Translations under genes and position numbers: made by a program
The notes under the pieces: model-generated
Seen by the model: the letters and a program-made list of their open reading frames with translations, nothing else
What the model was told of the DNA's origin: nothing
Databases searched by the model: none
Shown: piece after piece, positions 1-7,657 of the stretch
Layout: each line of letters begins with the position of its first letter
Numbering within the stretch: the first letter of the stretch is position 1
NCBI GenBank assembly: GCA_045129695.1
Contig: JBGVJZ010000042.1
Coordinates: 1 to 32,231 of the forward strand
DNA from: Eshraghiella sp045129695
GTDB lineage: Bacteria > Bacillota > Clostridia > Lachnospirales > Lachnospiraceae
Length of the DNA stretch: 32,231 bases
Reading direction: 5' to 3'

Positions 1-13
1 CCTTAAATATAAA

Positions 14-1651
14 TTAGTCTTCCTGTTCCTCGTCGCTAAATGTTGTCAACACCTGTCTCTTACGAGCCATTTCATCACTCTCAAGATACTCGTCATAAGT
101 AGTAATCTTATCGATTAATTTACCATTTACGAATTCCATGATTCGATTAGCTGTTGTCTGTACAAACTGATGGTCATGGCACGCAAAAAGAGCAACGCCC
201 GGGAACTTAATAAGTCCGTTATTAAGTGCAGTAATTGATTCCATATCAAGGTGATTGGTAGGCTCATCAAGAATAAGTACATTAGAGCCCATAATCATCA
301 TCTTGGAAAGAAGACATCTTACCTTCTCGCCACCGGAAAGAACCTTAACCTTCTTAACTCCGTCATCACCTGCAAAAAGCATTCTTCCAAGGAAACCTCT
401 TACATAAGTAACATCCTTTTCAGGTGAAAACTGCATAAGCCAGTCAACAATTGTATCCTCACAATCAAATTCAGCTGTATTATCCTTTGGAAAATATGCC
501 TGTGATGTAGTAATACCCCATTTATAGGTTCCCTCATCAGGTTCAATTTCACCTGCAAGAATCTTAAATAAAGTTGTCTTTGCAAGCTCATCTGCACCTA
601 CAAAAGCTATCTTATCATCATGATTAACGATGAATGAAATGTTATCAAGAACCTTAACTCCGTCAACTGTTTTGCTTATTCCCTCAACAGTAAGCACCTC
701 ATTACCAATCTCACGGAAAGGTCTGAAATCAATATATGGGTATTTTCTGCTTGATGGTCTGATATCATCAAGCTCGATTTTCTCAAGTGCTCTCTTTCTT
801 GAAGTAGCCTGTTTGGACTTGGAAGCATTAGCAGAGAATCTCTGAATAAATTCCTGTAATTCCTTAATCTTCTCTTCCTTCTTCTTATTGGCTTCCTTCA
901 TCTGCTTAATCATTAACTGACTGGATTCATACCAGAAGTCATAGTTTCCTGCATACAACTGAATCTTGGCATAGTCAATATCAGCAATCTGTGTACATAC
1001 CTTATTTAAGAAATAGCGGTCATGTGATACTACAATAACCGTATTTTCAAAATTAATAAGAAATTCTTCAAGCCACGCAATAGCATCTAAATCCAAATGG
1101 TTGGTCGGCTCGTCCAACAGAAGAATATCAGGATTACCAAACAATGCTTTTGCAAGGAGAACCTTAACCTTCTCACTACCGTTCAATTCTGACATCATCT
1201 TGTAATGAAGATCCGGAACAATACCAAGACCGTTAAGAAGCATTGCAGCATCAGATTCTGCTTCCCAACCGTTCATCTCTGCAAATTCGCCCTCTAACTC
1301 GCTTGCACGGATTCCGTCTTCCTCAGAGAAATCCTCCTTGGCATAGATTGCATCTTTTTCCTTCATTATCTGGTAAAGTCTTTCATTACCCATAATAACT
1401 GTATCTAAAACCATATAAGAATCATATTTAAAGTGGTCCTGCTCCAGGAATGAAAGCCTCTCTCCCGGTGACATTGTTACATCACCTTTACTTGGTTCCA
1501 ACTGACCTGAAAGAATTTTGAGGAATGTAGATTTACCTGCTCCGTTGGCTCCGATAAGTCCATAGCAGTTTCCCGGTGAAAACTTAATATTAACATCCTC
1601 AAACAATGCTTTCTTTCCGATTCTAAGTGTTACGTTATTGGCACAAATCAT
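14..1651 (-). CDS. ABC-F family ATP-binding protein
   Basis: Soluble twin-ATPase protein of the ABC-F class, which has no membrane domain and usually acts on the ribosome (translation factor or antibiotic protection). 545 residues. NBD1 has Walker A GANGAGKST at 34-42, Walker B ending DEPTNHLD near 180-187 and a switch His at 210. Its signature is LNGSE (156-160) instead of LSGGE. A charged linker (about 245-300) follows. NBD2 has a degenerate Walker A, GADELAKTT (352-360), a normal LSGGE (438-442) and DEPTNHLD (462-469). The ATG is preceded by GAGAGGAA. The gene stands alone, with an extended -10 promoter upstream. A YbiT-like subfamily is my best guess. Whether it protects against a drug cannot be read from the sequence. 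Confidence 0.93.
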   Translation of the reverse strand: MICANNVTLRIGKKALFEDVNIKFSPGNCYGLIGANGAGKSTFLKILSGQLEPSKGDVTMSPGERLSFLEQDHFKYDSYMVLDTVIMGNERLYQIMKEKDAIYAKEDFSEEDGIRASELEGEFAEMNGWEAESDAAMLLNGLGIVPDLHYKMMSELNGSEKVKVLLAKALFGNPDILLLDEPTNHLDLDAIAWLEEFLINFENTVIVVSHDRYFLNKVCTQIADIDYAKIQLYAGNYDFWYESSQLMIKQMKEANKKKEEKIKELQEFIQRFSANASKSKQATSRKRALEKIELDDIRPSSRKYPYIDFRPFREIGNEVLTVEGISKTVDGVKVLDNISFIVNHDDKIAFVGADELAKTTLFKILAGEIEPDEGTYKWGITTSQAYFPKDNTAEFDCEDTIVDWLMQFSPEKDVTYVRGFLGRMLFAGDDGVKKVKVLSGGEKVRCLLSKMMIMGSNVLILDEPTNHLDMESITALNNGLIKFPGVALFACHDHQFVQTTANRIMEFVNGKLIDKITTYDEYLESDEMARKRQVLTTFSDEEQED

Positions 1652-1672
1652 TTTATATATTTCCTCTCTAAA

Positions 1673-1681
1673 ATTATATCA
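1673..1681 (-). promoter_or_regulatory. Extended -10 promoter of the ABC-F gene
   Basis: On the minus strand TGATATAAT (TGn plus TATAAT) lies about 22 bases before the start codon. No good -35 hexamer is visible at 17 nt, which fits an extended -10 promoter. Behind it lie a 13-nt palindrome (1700-1712) and an imperfect 14-bp direct repeat (1691-1704 and 1724-1737). Confidence 0.5.
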
Positions 1682-1760
1682 AAAATATTCCAAGTATAAT
1701 TTTACAGTAAAACTATTTTTTTTCAAGTATTATTTTATAAAACAGCAGATTCAAATGCAT

Positions 1761-1805
1761 AAAAAATGGGACTGAAACAAAATTTTCATTTTGCAGCAGT
1801 CCCAT
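1761..1805 (-). terminator. Rho-independent terminator of the DUF1540 gene
   Basis: On the minus strand a 9-bp stem (1797-1805 with 1766-1774) encloses a second stem (CAAAAT/ATTTTG) closed by a GAAA loop. A run of six T follows. It begins 7 bases after the DUF1540 stop codon. Confidence 0.9.
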
Positions 1806-1811
1806 CTGTAA

Positions 1812-2123
1812 TTACTTTTTCATTTTAAAGGTTGAGCATTCTGTTTTACCCTGTGCCATTGAATGACCTACATCCACATGCTTGGCTGTGCAGTTTCTGT
1901 CTTCATTATATACACAATTCTCAGCCTCACAGCGGATTTCAAGTTTCTGGTTAGGCGTACAGCAGGCATTCGTAACACTGTCACTCATTCTTTCGTCAAA
2001 AGACGCACAGAATGTGTTCTCAGGCTCAGTAGCATGGCTTCCGCCAACCTGAATATCGCCTCTGCAGCATTTTTTTTCTTCATTATGTTTACAATAGTCA
2101 ACGCAACATCCTAAATCAGTCAT
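1812..2123 (-). CDS. DUF1540 domain protein, two tandem cysteine-rich repeats
   Basis: Small soluble protein of 103 residues made of two copies of the DUF1540 motif, about residues 4-45 and 52-99. Each copy has a cluster of cysteines spaced as C-x3/4-C...C and ends in a C-x-S/T-F motif (CASF, CSTF). Both halves share a V/D-V-G-G/H-S/H pattern before the last cysteine. The cysteines suggest metal binding, but the family's function is unknown. The start is well set by a GGAGGTG ribosome site 5-6 bases upstream, and the gene ends in a strong terminator. It is probably transcribed alone. DUF1540 proteins are common in Clostridia. Confidence 0.88.
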   Translation of the reverse strand: MTDLGCCVDYCKHNEEKKCCRGDIQVGGSHATEPENTFCASFDERMSDSVTNACCTPNQKLEIRCEAENCVYNEDRNCTAKHVDVGHSMAQGKTECSTFKMKK

Positions 2124-2186
2124 ATTACACCTCCAAAAAATTTTGCTGTAATTCAGCTGTATTTAGTATGCTCATTTTATATAAAA

Positions 2187-3833
2187 TTATTTTATTAATT
2201 TTTTTGCTTTTTTCTCAAGTAATCCCCATGCAACCTTACCAATTGCCGTATAAGGGATATCCTTGTCGCTGATGTGTGCCGCTCCAATCGGAATCGCATA
2301 AGGAATCATACGATTCTTACACACATTGCGAACCGCTGTAAGCAATTCATCATCATTAATCTCTTTATTGGTCACAACAAATGCAAATGCTCCATAACCC
2401 CTGGTCGAATGTGGAACAGGCACTACATAAGCAGCCTTTGCTATATCAAGATTATCATGAAGGATTTTCTCTATTGAAGATGCAAAAACCGTATTTCCGG
2501 ACACCTTAATTATTCTGCGTTGTCTGCATTTATAATATACGATACCATCTTTGATATATCCAACATCTCCCGTTCTAAGCCATTTTACACCTTCCGCATC
2601 CACAAACGGTCTGGTTACACTACCCTCCTCATCAAATCCATAGCTCATTAAATGTCCGGAGGCAATTGCAATTTCTCCTGTATCTCCGTTTAAAATCTCT
2701 GTATCACTGTTTTCATCCATTATTCTAATCTGCATATCATCAAACGGAATTCCAACCGATTCCTTATAACCTGTGGTTCTGTTGTTTACACAAATCGGAC
2801 AGCACTCACTCATTCCATAGCCCATTGATATATATCCATTCCCGCCATTCTCACGAATAATCCGGTTAAAATCATCTCTTACATCATCAGTAAGGTTGTC
2901 CCCGCCTACAAAACCATGCTTAAATAAATTAAAATTTAATTTACCCTTGGCTGCAAGCTTTGAAAATCCCGGATGCACCAACAGTCTTTCAAAAATTGTA
3001 GGTACTCCCGGAAAATATGCCGGACAATCCTTCTTAATGATGTCTATTACAATTCCAAGATTAAATACAGGCACCATTACTACCATGCCGCCTGCATAAA
3101 GCGGAAGATGTATTGCAACTGTCAATCCAAAAATATGAAATGCCGGCAGAATAGCAAGCATAGAAACAACCTTAGGAAGAGGCTTTTCTGTTTCAAGGCA
3201 ATTTATTGCCGACTGTTCAAAGGATGCCGATGAATGCACTACAGCCTTAAATGTTCCGTTGGTTCCTCCGCTAAAAATAATTACTGCATCACTCAAATCA
3301 TCTGTTTCCTTGTCCAAAACAGGTTCTCCGCCAATAAACTCTGACAATCCATATGCTTTTTTAAATTTTTTCTTAAATTGAGTCAGATTTTTCTGACATA
3401 AAACTCTTTTGGTCAAAACAGCTTTAATGTGAATAGGGAAATGTGACATAATTGGTACACAAATAAATGTCAGATTTTCAAAGCCCTCAAGCCCATATAC
3501 ACAATCAATTGCAATTCTTGAGAAAAACAGACATTTACAATCTGTCATGCGAAGCTGTCTGGCAAGCTCCTCCGAAGGTGATTTGGGATTAAACATTACA
3601 CATACTCCCCCCATCTGATTAACCGCATAAAATACAGCCAGCAAATCAGGTGAATTAGGAAGACTTATTCCAATTCTGTCACCCTTGCGAAAACCTGCTC
3701 TGATTAATGCGCCCGCCACATGTCTGATTCTTAAAAGCAGTTCATTATACGTCATGGTATAATTAAAATATTTACAACATATGTCATCGGGTTTTTCCAC
3801 GGCATTTTTTTCTATTGTCTCATATAGTGTCAT
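2187..3833 (-). CDS. AMP-forming acyl ligase (acyl-CoA synthetase-like)
   Basis: Member of the ANL superfamily, which activates a carboxylic acid as acyl-adenylate and usually passes it to CoA or a carrier protein. 548 residues. The phosphate-binding loop is SGGTNGTFK (188-196), with Phe where Pro is usual. The A5 motif reads YGMSE, the A7 motif TGD lies near residue 420, and IKVSG follows in the hinge region. The C-terminal catalytic Lys appears in the IGKVAW motif near the end. Full length, with ATG start and a weak ribosome site. It lies 19 bases downstream of a membrane acyltransferase gene and shares its promoter, so the two may work on one acyl group. The substrate cannot be told. No carrier-protein gene is adjacent. 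Confidence 0.85.
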   Translation of the reverse strand: MTLYETIEKNAVEKPDDICCKYFNYTMTYNELLLRIRHVAGALIRAGFRKGDRIGISLPNSPDLLAVFYAVNQMGGVCVMFNPKSPSEELARQLRMTDCKCLFFSRIAIDCVYGLEGFENLTFICVPIMSHFPIHIKAVLTKRVLCQKNLTQFKKKFKKAYGLSEFIGGEPVLDKETDDLSDAVIIFSGGTNGTFKAVVHSSASFEQSAINCLETEKPLPKVVSMLAILPAFHIFGLTVAIHLPLYAGGMVVMVPVFNLGIVIDIIKKDCPAYFPGVPTIFERLLVHPGFSKLAAKGKLNFNLFKHGFVGGDNLTDDVRDDFNRIIRENGGNGYISMGYGMSECCPICVNNRTTGYKESVGIPFDDMQIRIMDENSDTEILNGDTGEIAIASGHLMSYGFDEEGSVTRPFVDAEGVKWLRTGDVGYIKDGIVYYKCRQRRIIKVSGNTVFASSIEKILHDNLDIAKAAYVVPVPHSTRGYGAFAFVVTNKEINDDELLTAVRNVCKNRMIPYAIPIGAAHISDKDIPYTAIGKVAWGLLEKKAKKLIK

Positions 3834-3852
3834 TGTTATAGTTCCAATCAGA

Positions 3853-4620
3853 TTATTTATTAATTATATTAAAAATAAGATATAGAATTCCATATACTAC
3901 CGGCTGATGCAGAACATATATGAAAATGGTCTTTGTCCCGATAAAAGTAATCGGTGGACAGATATTCTTATAGAAAAACTTCGGAATTCTTCCCTCTTTA
4001 AAATATTTTCCGAGGATATTTCCACATAAAAACAATAAAATCCATGGAAACACCGGGAAATAATCCGCAGAATATATATCACTCTTCCAAGGCAGACCAA
4101 GACAATATAAAAATACATTACCCTCAAACTCCGGAAGCTCAATCATGTGATTTCCGAAAAATCCCAGATATCCGTTTGGTAACCCAAAAACAAATAAAAA
4201 TATTACAAACAATAAAGGTGCCACAAACCCCGGAATTTTATCAATAAATTTTCTAAGTAATGCATACATAAGCATACAAACAGAAAACAAATGCAAAACA
4301 CCAAAGAAAATAAAATCATTCCGCATAAAAAACCATGTAAAAAGAGAAAAACAAAGCGAAATTATCAGACATTGTATACCACGCCTAAGATTAGAATGAG
4401 ATAAATGACATGCAATTCCTGATATAAATATTAACATTCCTGCTCCAAAATCTCTGATAAAATTCACAAACGGATGAAACAGAAATCCATCTATAGGAAT
4501 ATTGTAAATATAGCATAAATCAAATATAGTATGATATGCTACAACACCTATTATAATTACGCCTCTGACAGTATCTATAAAATGTATTCTGTCCTTGTAA
4601 TCTTTTTTCCTGCGTTCCAC
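3853..4620 (-). CDS. DUF1624/HGSNAT-type membrane acyltransferase
   Basis: Integral membrane protein of 255 residues with about seven hydrophobic segments. It resembles the DUF1624 (heparan-alpha-glucosaminide N-acetyltransferase catalytic) family. Family hallmarks are the N-terminal RIHFIDTVRG...YH segment, the G-AGMLIFISG segment and FFGVLHLFS in the middle. Relatives move acetyl or other acyl groups across or at the membrane onto sugars. The start is GTG at 4618-4620, with AGGAGA six bases upstream. The gene leads a two-gene operon with the AMP-forming ligase. Its acceptor is unknown; a cell-surface glycan is inferred. Confidence 0.8.
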   Translation of the reverse strand: MERRKKDYKDRIHFIDTVRGVIIIGVVAYHTIFDLCYIYNIPIDGFLFHPFVNFIRDFGAGMLIFISGIACHLSHSNLRRGIQCLIISLCFSLFTWFFMRNDFIFFGVLHLFSVCMLMYALLRKFIDKIPGFVAPLLFVIFLFVFGLPNGYLGFFGNHMIELPEFEGNVFLYCLGLPWKSDIYSADYFPVFPWILLFLCGNILGKYFKEGRIPKFFYKNICPPITFIGTKTIFIYVLHQPVVYGILYLIFNIINK

Positions 4621-4659
4621 GGTATATCTCCTAAAACAAAATTTATAAAAACCACACTT

Positions 4660-4688
4660 ATAATATCATAGAAAACTCATTGTTGCAA
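4660..4688 (-). promoter_or_regulatory. Sigma-A promoter of the acyltransferase-ligase operon
   Basis: On the minus strand TTGCAA (4683-4688), a 17-base spacer and TATTAT (4660-4665) precede the GTG start by about 40 bases. Confidence 0.6.
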
Positions 4689-4705
4689 ATAAAGTTTAAT
4701 CTTAT

Positions 4706-4737
4706 AAAAAAGGGACAATGCCCTAAAGCATTGTCCC
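4706..4737 (-). terminator. Rho-independent terminator after the lipoprotein gene
   Basis: A perfect 10-bp stem (GGGACAATGC at 4712-4721 with 4728-4737), a six-base loop and six T on the minus strand. It lies 36 bases after the lipoprotein stop codon. Confidence 0.92.
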
Positions 4738-4773
4738 CAAGCGCTACAGTTAATCAACGTACCACAACCCTAT

Positions 4774-5934
4774 TTAATAATCATATTCATCATCATAGTC
4801 ATAATCATAGTCATAATCATTATAAAGGCTGCCACTCATATCTTCAACACCTTCCAGATACTCATCAATATTATCTGCAGTAACACCAAATTCATTGAGC
4901 AGTGCACAAATAACTTCCGAAACACTCTGTACATTCTTATCAGGAACACTTACAGAAACTGAAGCATCCTTTGTAATTGTAGTACTTACAACAAATGAGC
5001 ATTGCTGACCGTCTGACATACCAACCATCTGTGCTTTAAAAATATAGTCGTTGTCCTTCTGTGATGTTGTGATTGTAATCTTATCCAGACCACTGTCCTC
5101 AAAGGTAATGTCTTCCTTAGACTCTTCAAGTCCGTCTGCAAGCTCCGCGAGCATCTCTTCGCATTCAGAAGCATCAATCTCAAATTCTGAGAAATCTGTA
5201 TCAGCCATAGCTTCATCAATTATCTCATCAATTTCACTGTCAGTCATACCGGCATCAAGCTGTTTATTAACATCTGTAAATATATCTGTAATCATATCTC
5301 TTACAATAGTTTCATAATCAAACTGATTATAAACATCTGCTATTTCCTCTGACCATTCTTCACCATTGTCATTTAAAAGAACAATAGTAGCATCAATAAA
5401 TTTCTGTAAATCCTCATCAGAAGAAATTCTTATTTCATACTTGCCGTCTTTTTCTTCAATCACATCATCATAAGCCTTATCTAATGCATCTAAAAACAAA
5501 TCTGAATCCATGTCTGTTTCTGCCACAGCAGCCTCGCCAAAGTCTATAGAAACCCAGTCACCGGTAATTCCATAAGCACTTAAATCAAAATCTGCAGCAC
5601 CTGCCAATGCTGAAACTGATTTAATATTTACATATAAAGCACTATCAGTAGCAATAAGTGCATCTTCAACTTCGTACTTAACACCGTCAACATCTGCCTT
5701 AAAACTAACTGATGCAGCCTTGCCATCACATTCTCCAAAAATAGTTAAATCAAAAGATTCTCCTTCCATCTCATATGAACAGGATATCTCATAGCTGTAT
5801 TTATCCAACTCCGAAGCATTCTTCATAACATCAAACATTGAAGATGCCTTAGGTGCTCTTGTACAACCTGCTAATGCAGCTACCCCTAATGCGGTAACGC
5901 TCACTGACGCAACAATTTTCTTTAAATTTTTCAC
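4774..5934 (-). CDS. Secreted lipoprotein of unknown function with Tyr/Asp-rich tail
   Basis: 386 residues with a lipoprotein signal peptide: basic MKNLKK, a hydrophobic stretch and a lipobox LAGC with the lipidated Cys at 24. The mature part is strongly acidic, with many Asp/Glu/Ser, and looks like an extracellular beta-rich plus helical protein. I do not recognise a named domain. The last 15 or so residues alternate Tyr and Asp, coded partly by a perfect 12-bp repeat. The start is GTG (5932-5934) with GGAGGG seven bases upstream. The gene has a perfect consensus promoter and its own terminator, so it is probably highly expressed and monocistronic. It is divergent from pyrB. The function is unknown. 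Confidence 0.85.
   Translation of the reverse strand: MKNLKKIVASVSVTALGVAALAGCTRAPKASSMFDVMKNASELDKYSYEISCSYEMEGESFDLTIFGECDGKAASVSFKADVDGVKYEVEDALIATDSALYVNIKSVSALAGAADFDLSAYGITGDWVSIDFGEAAVAETDMDSDLFLDALDKAYDDVIEEKDGKYEIRISSDEDLQKFIDATIVLLNDNGEEWSEEIADVYNQFDYETIVRDMITDIFTDVNKQLDAGMTDSEIDEIIDEAMADTDFSEFEIDASECEEMLAELADGLEESKEDITFEDSGLDKITITTSQKDNDYIFKAQMVGMSDGQQCSFVVSTTITKDASVSVSVPDKNVQSVSEVICALLNEFGVTADNIDEYLEGVEDMSGSLYNDYDYDYDYDDEYDY
4793..4820. repeat. 12-bp tandem repeat, 2.3 perfect copies
   Basis: The 12-bp unit TCATAGTCATAA occurs twice, then TCAT. It encodes part of the Tyr-Asp tail of the lipoprotein. The unit is a multiple of three, so changes in copy number would lengthen or shorten the tail without a frameshift. 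Confidence 0.85.
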
Positions 5935-5990
5935 TGATTTTCCCTCCTGAAAATTAATCCTCGGTATATTCTACCATACCTTAATTCGCA

Positions 5991-6019
5991 ATTATATTCT
6001 TCTTTTTGTTTTTTGTCAA
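5991..6019 (-). promoter_or_regulatory. Perfect consensus sigma-A promoter of the lipoprotein gene
   Basis: On the minus strand TTGACA (6014-6019), exactly 17 bases and TATAAT (5991-5996). Its -35 box lies 8 bases from the -35 box of the divergent pyrB promoter. Confidence 0.88.
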
Positions 6020-6027
6020 TAAAAAGG

Positions 6028-6056
6028 TTGATTTTTACTACTTACACGATTAAAAT
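6028..6056 (+). promoter_or_regulatory. Sigma-A promoter of pyrBI
   Basis: TTGATT (6028-6033), a 17-base spacer and TAAAAT (6051-6056). Transcription would start near 6063, giving a leader of about 36 bases. Confidence 0.65.
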
Positions 6057-6063
6057 AAGGAAA

Positions 6064-6081
6064 ATGCCATATACATGGCAT
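6064..6081 (+). promoter_or_regulatory. Leader hairpin at the 5' end of pyrBI mRNA
   Basis: ATGCCAT (6064-6070) and ATGGCAT (6075-6081) can form a 7-bp stem with a 4-base loop. It would sit at the very 5' end of the transcript, 7 bases before the GGAGG ribosome site (6089-6093). The role is not known; mRNA protection or pyrimidine-responsive control is possible. Confidence 0.45.
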
Positions 6082-6098
6082 ATTATATGGAGGTTTAT

Positions 6099-7013
6099 AT
6101 GAAGCATTTACTCAGTCCGCTTGATTTGTCAGTCACAGAACTGGATGAGCTTTTATCTTTGGCAAATGATATTGCAAATAATCCAGCCAAATATTCTGAA
6201 TGTTGCAGGGGTAAGAAGCTTGCAACACTTTTCTATGAACCAAGCACACGTACAAGACTTAGCTTTGAGGCCGCTATGCTAAATCTTGGCGGCTCAGTTC
6301 TTGGTTTCTCCTCAGCAGACTCAAGCTCAGCTGCAAAAGGTGAAAGTGTCTCTGATACAATTCGTGTTATATCCTGCTATGCTGATATTTGTGCTATGCG
6401 TCATCCTAAGGAGGGTGCTCCTCTTGTTGCGTCAATGCATTCAGGAATTCCTGTTATTAACGCCGGAGATGGCGGTCATCAGCATCCGACCCAGACACTA
6501 ACCGATTTAATGACTATCAAATCCCTTAAAGGCCGTTTTGATAACCTGACCATTGGTTTATGCGGTGACTTGAAGTTTGGAAGAACCGTACACTCCCTTA
6601 TTAATTCGTTAGTCAGATATCAGAATATTAAATTTGTTCTTATCTCACCCAAGGAACTTCGTGTTCCTGACTATATCAGAGAGGATGTCCTGAAAGCCGG
6701 CGGTCATGAATTTATTGAGGTTGAACGTCTGGAGGATATCATGCCTGAGCTTGATATTTTATATATGACAAGAGTTCAGAGAGAACGTTTCTTTAATGAA
6801 GAAGAATATATGAGAATGAAAGATTTCTATATTCTTGATAACGCCAAAATGACACTCGCCAAAGAGGACATGCTGGTTCTTCACCCTCTCCCACGAGTTA
6901 ATGAAATTGCCGTTGAAGTGGATGAAGACCCTCGAGCAGCATATTTTAAACAGGCACAGTACGGAGTATATGTCAGAATGGCATTAATCCTTAAGCTTTT
7001 GGAGGTTATGTAG
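6099..7013 (+). CDS. pyrB: Aspartate carbamoyltransferase catalytic subunit
   Basis: Catalyses carbamoyl phosphate + L-aspartate to N-carbamoyl-aspartate, the committed step of pyrimidine synthesis, in the cytoplasm. 304 residues from this start, the usual family length. Seen motifs: STRTRLSFE (carbamoyl-phosphate loop), MRHPKEGA, HQHPTQTLTD, TRVQRERF (aspartate loop) and HPLPR near the C-terminus. An in-frame ATG at 6075 exists, but it lies inside the leader hairpin. The ATG at 6099 has GGAGG (6089-6093) five bases upstream, so I chose it. pyrI follows after one base. The pair should form the regulated PyrB-PyrI holoenzyme. Confidence 0.97.
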   Translation: MKHLLSPLDLSVTELDELLSLANDIANNPAKYSECCRGKKLATLFYEPSTRTRLSFEAAMLNLGGSVLGFSSADSSSAAKGESVSDTIRVISCYADICAMRHPKEGAPLVASMHSGIPVINAGDGGHQHPTQTLTDLMTIKSLKGRFDNLTIGLCGDLKFGRTVHSLINSLVRYQNIKFVLISPKELRVPDYIREDVLKAGGHEFIEVERLEDIMPELDILYMTRVQRERFFNEEEYMRMKDFYILDNAKMTLAKEDMLVLHPLPRVNEIAVEVDEDPRAAYFKQAQYGVYVRMALILKLLEVM

Positions 7014-7014
7014 T

Positions 7015-7434
7015 ATGTTAAATGTTGGAAAAATTGAAAACGGCATTGTAATAGATCATATTGAAGCCGGCAAGAGCATGGATATCTACCGCTATCTCGG
7101 CTTAGGCGAGCTGGATTGCTGCGTTGCCATTATCAAAAATGCACGCAGTAACGAAATGGGAAGAAAAGACATCATCAAAATTGATGGCGGACTTGGGGTG
7201 GTAGACCTTGACATTCTTGGATTAATTGATACAAATATAACTGTTAACATTATCAAAAATGGTGAAATCTTTGAGAAGAAAAAGCTTGATTTGCCAAAGC
7301 AGGTAACCAACGTAATCTCCTGCAAGAATCCAAGATGCATTACTCAGATTGAACAGGAGCTTGACCAGGTATTCTATTTAACAGACCCAGAAAAACATAT
7401 TTACAGATGCAGATATTGCGAAGAAAAATATTAA
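7015..7434 (+). CDS. pyrI: Aspartate carbamoyltransferase regulatory subunit
   Basis: Nucleotide-binding regulatory chain that joins PyrB trimers and carries allosteric control by CTP/ATP in known homologues. 139 residues, slightly shorter than the enterobacterial chain (about 153). The N-terminal half is the allosteric domain. The C-terminal half has four zinc cysteines in the pattern C-x4-C (CKNPRC) and C-x2-C (CRYC). Its ATG follows the pyrB stop by one base, and its GGAGG (7001-7005) lies inside the end of pyrB, so the two are translationally coupled. Confidence 0.96.
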   Translation: MLNVGKIENGIVIDHIEAGKSMDIYRYLGLGELDCCVAIIKNARSNEMGRKDIIKIDGGLGVVDLDILGLIDTNITVNIIKNGEIFEKKKLDLPKQVTNVISCKNPRCITQIEQELDQVFYLTDPEKHIYRCRYCEEKY

Positions 7435-7453
7435 AATTGGAATTTAAATTTAC

Positions 7454-7535
7454 TGAAAAAGCACGTTTTCACTTGGTTGCATACGCAGCAGCACTAAGGT
7501 GCTAAAAAACAGCGCCTAAGTGCCGGCGTCTGCAA
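7454..7535 (+). terminator. Long imperfect hairpin after pyrI, possible terminator or structured RNA
   Basis: After a small hairpin (TGAAAA 7454-7459 with TTTTCA 7466-7471) comes a long interrupted stem. Its parts are 7477-7481 with 7531-7535, 7483-7486 with 7526-7529, and a 13-bp arm 7491-7503 with 7511-7523 (one mismatch and one G-T pair), closed by an A-rich loop. Only a weak T run (CTTTTCC) follows. It lies in the 223-base gap between convergent genes. It may end pyrBI transcription, but it is larger than usual terminators. I see no open reading frame in this gap. Confidence 0.4.
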
Positions 7536-7657
7536 ACAGCTTTTCCCTGCAAAGTTAAATTTCTCGCACAAATGTCCAATGGTAGATTGTTGCCAATTTA
7601 CTTGCAGTTCTCACTTAAGGGGAATATTTTATCGAGTTATCGCCCAAACATTTAACC

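Noticed and set aside
2181..2195. 15-base A/T palindrome at the end of the AMP-ligase gene as a terminator
   Set aside because: It is only A/T, overlaps the stop codon and lacks a T run after it; too weak to call.
4793..4820. CRISPR-like repeat
   Set aside because: Adjacent 12-bp units with no spacers, inside a coding region; no cas genes in the window.
6075..6098. Upstream ATG for pyrB
   Set aside because: It lies in the leader hairpin with no ribosome site; the ATG at 6099 has GGAGG at proper spacing and gives the usual length.
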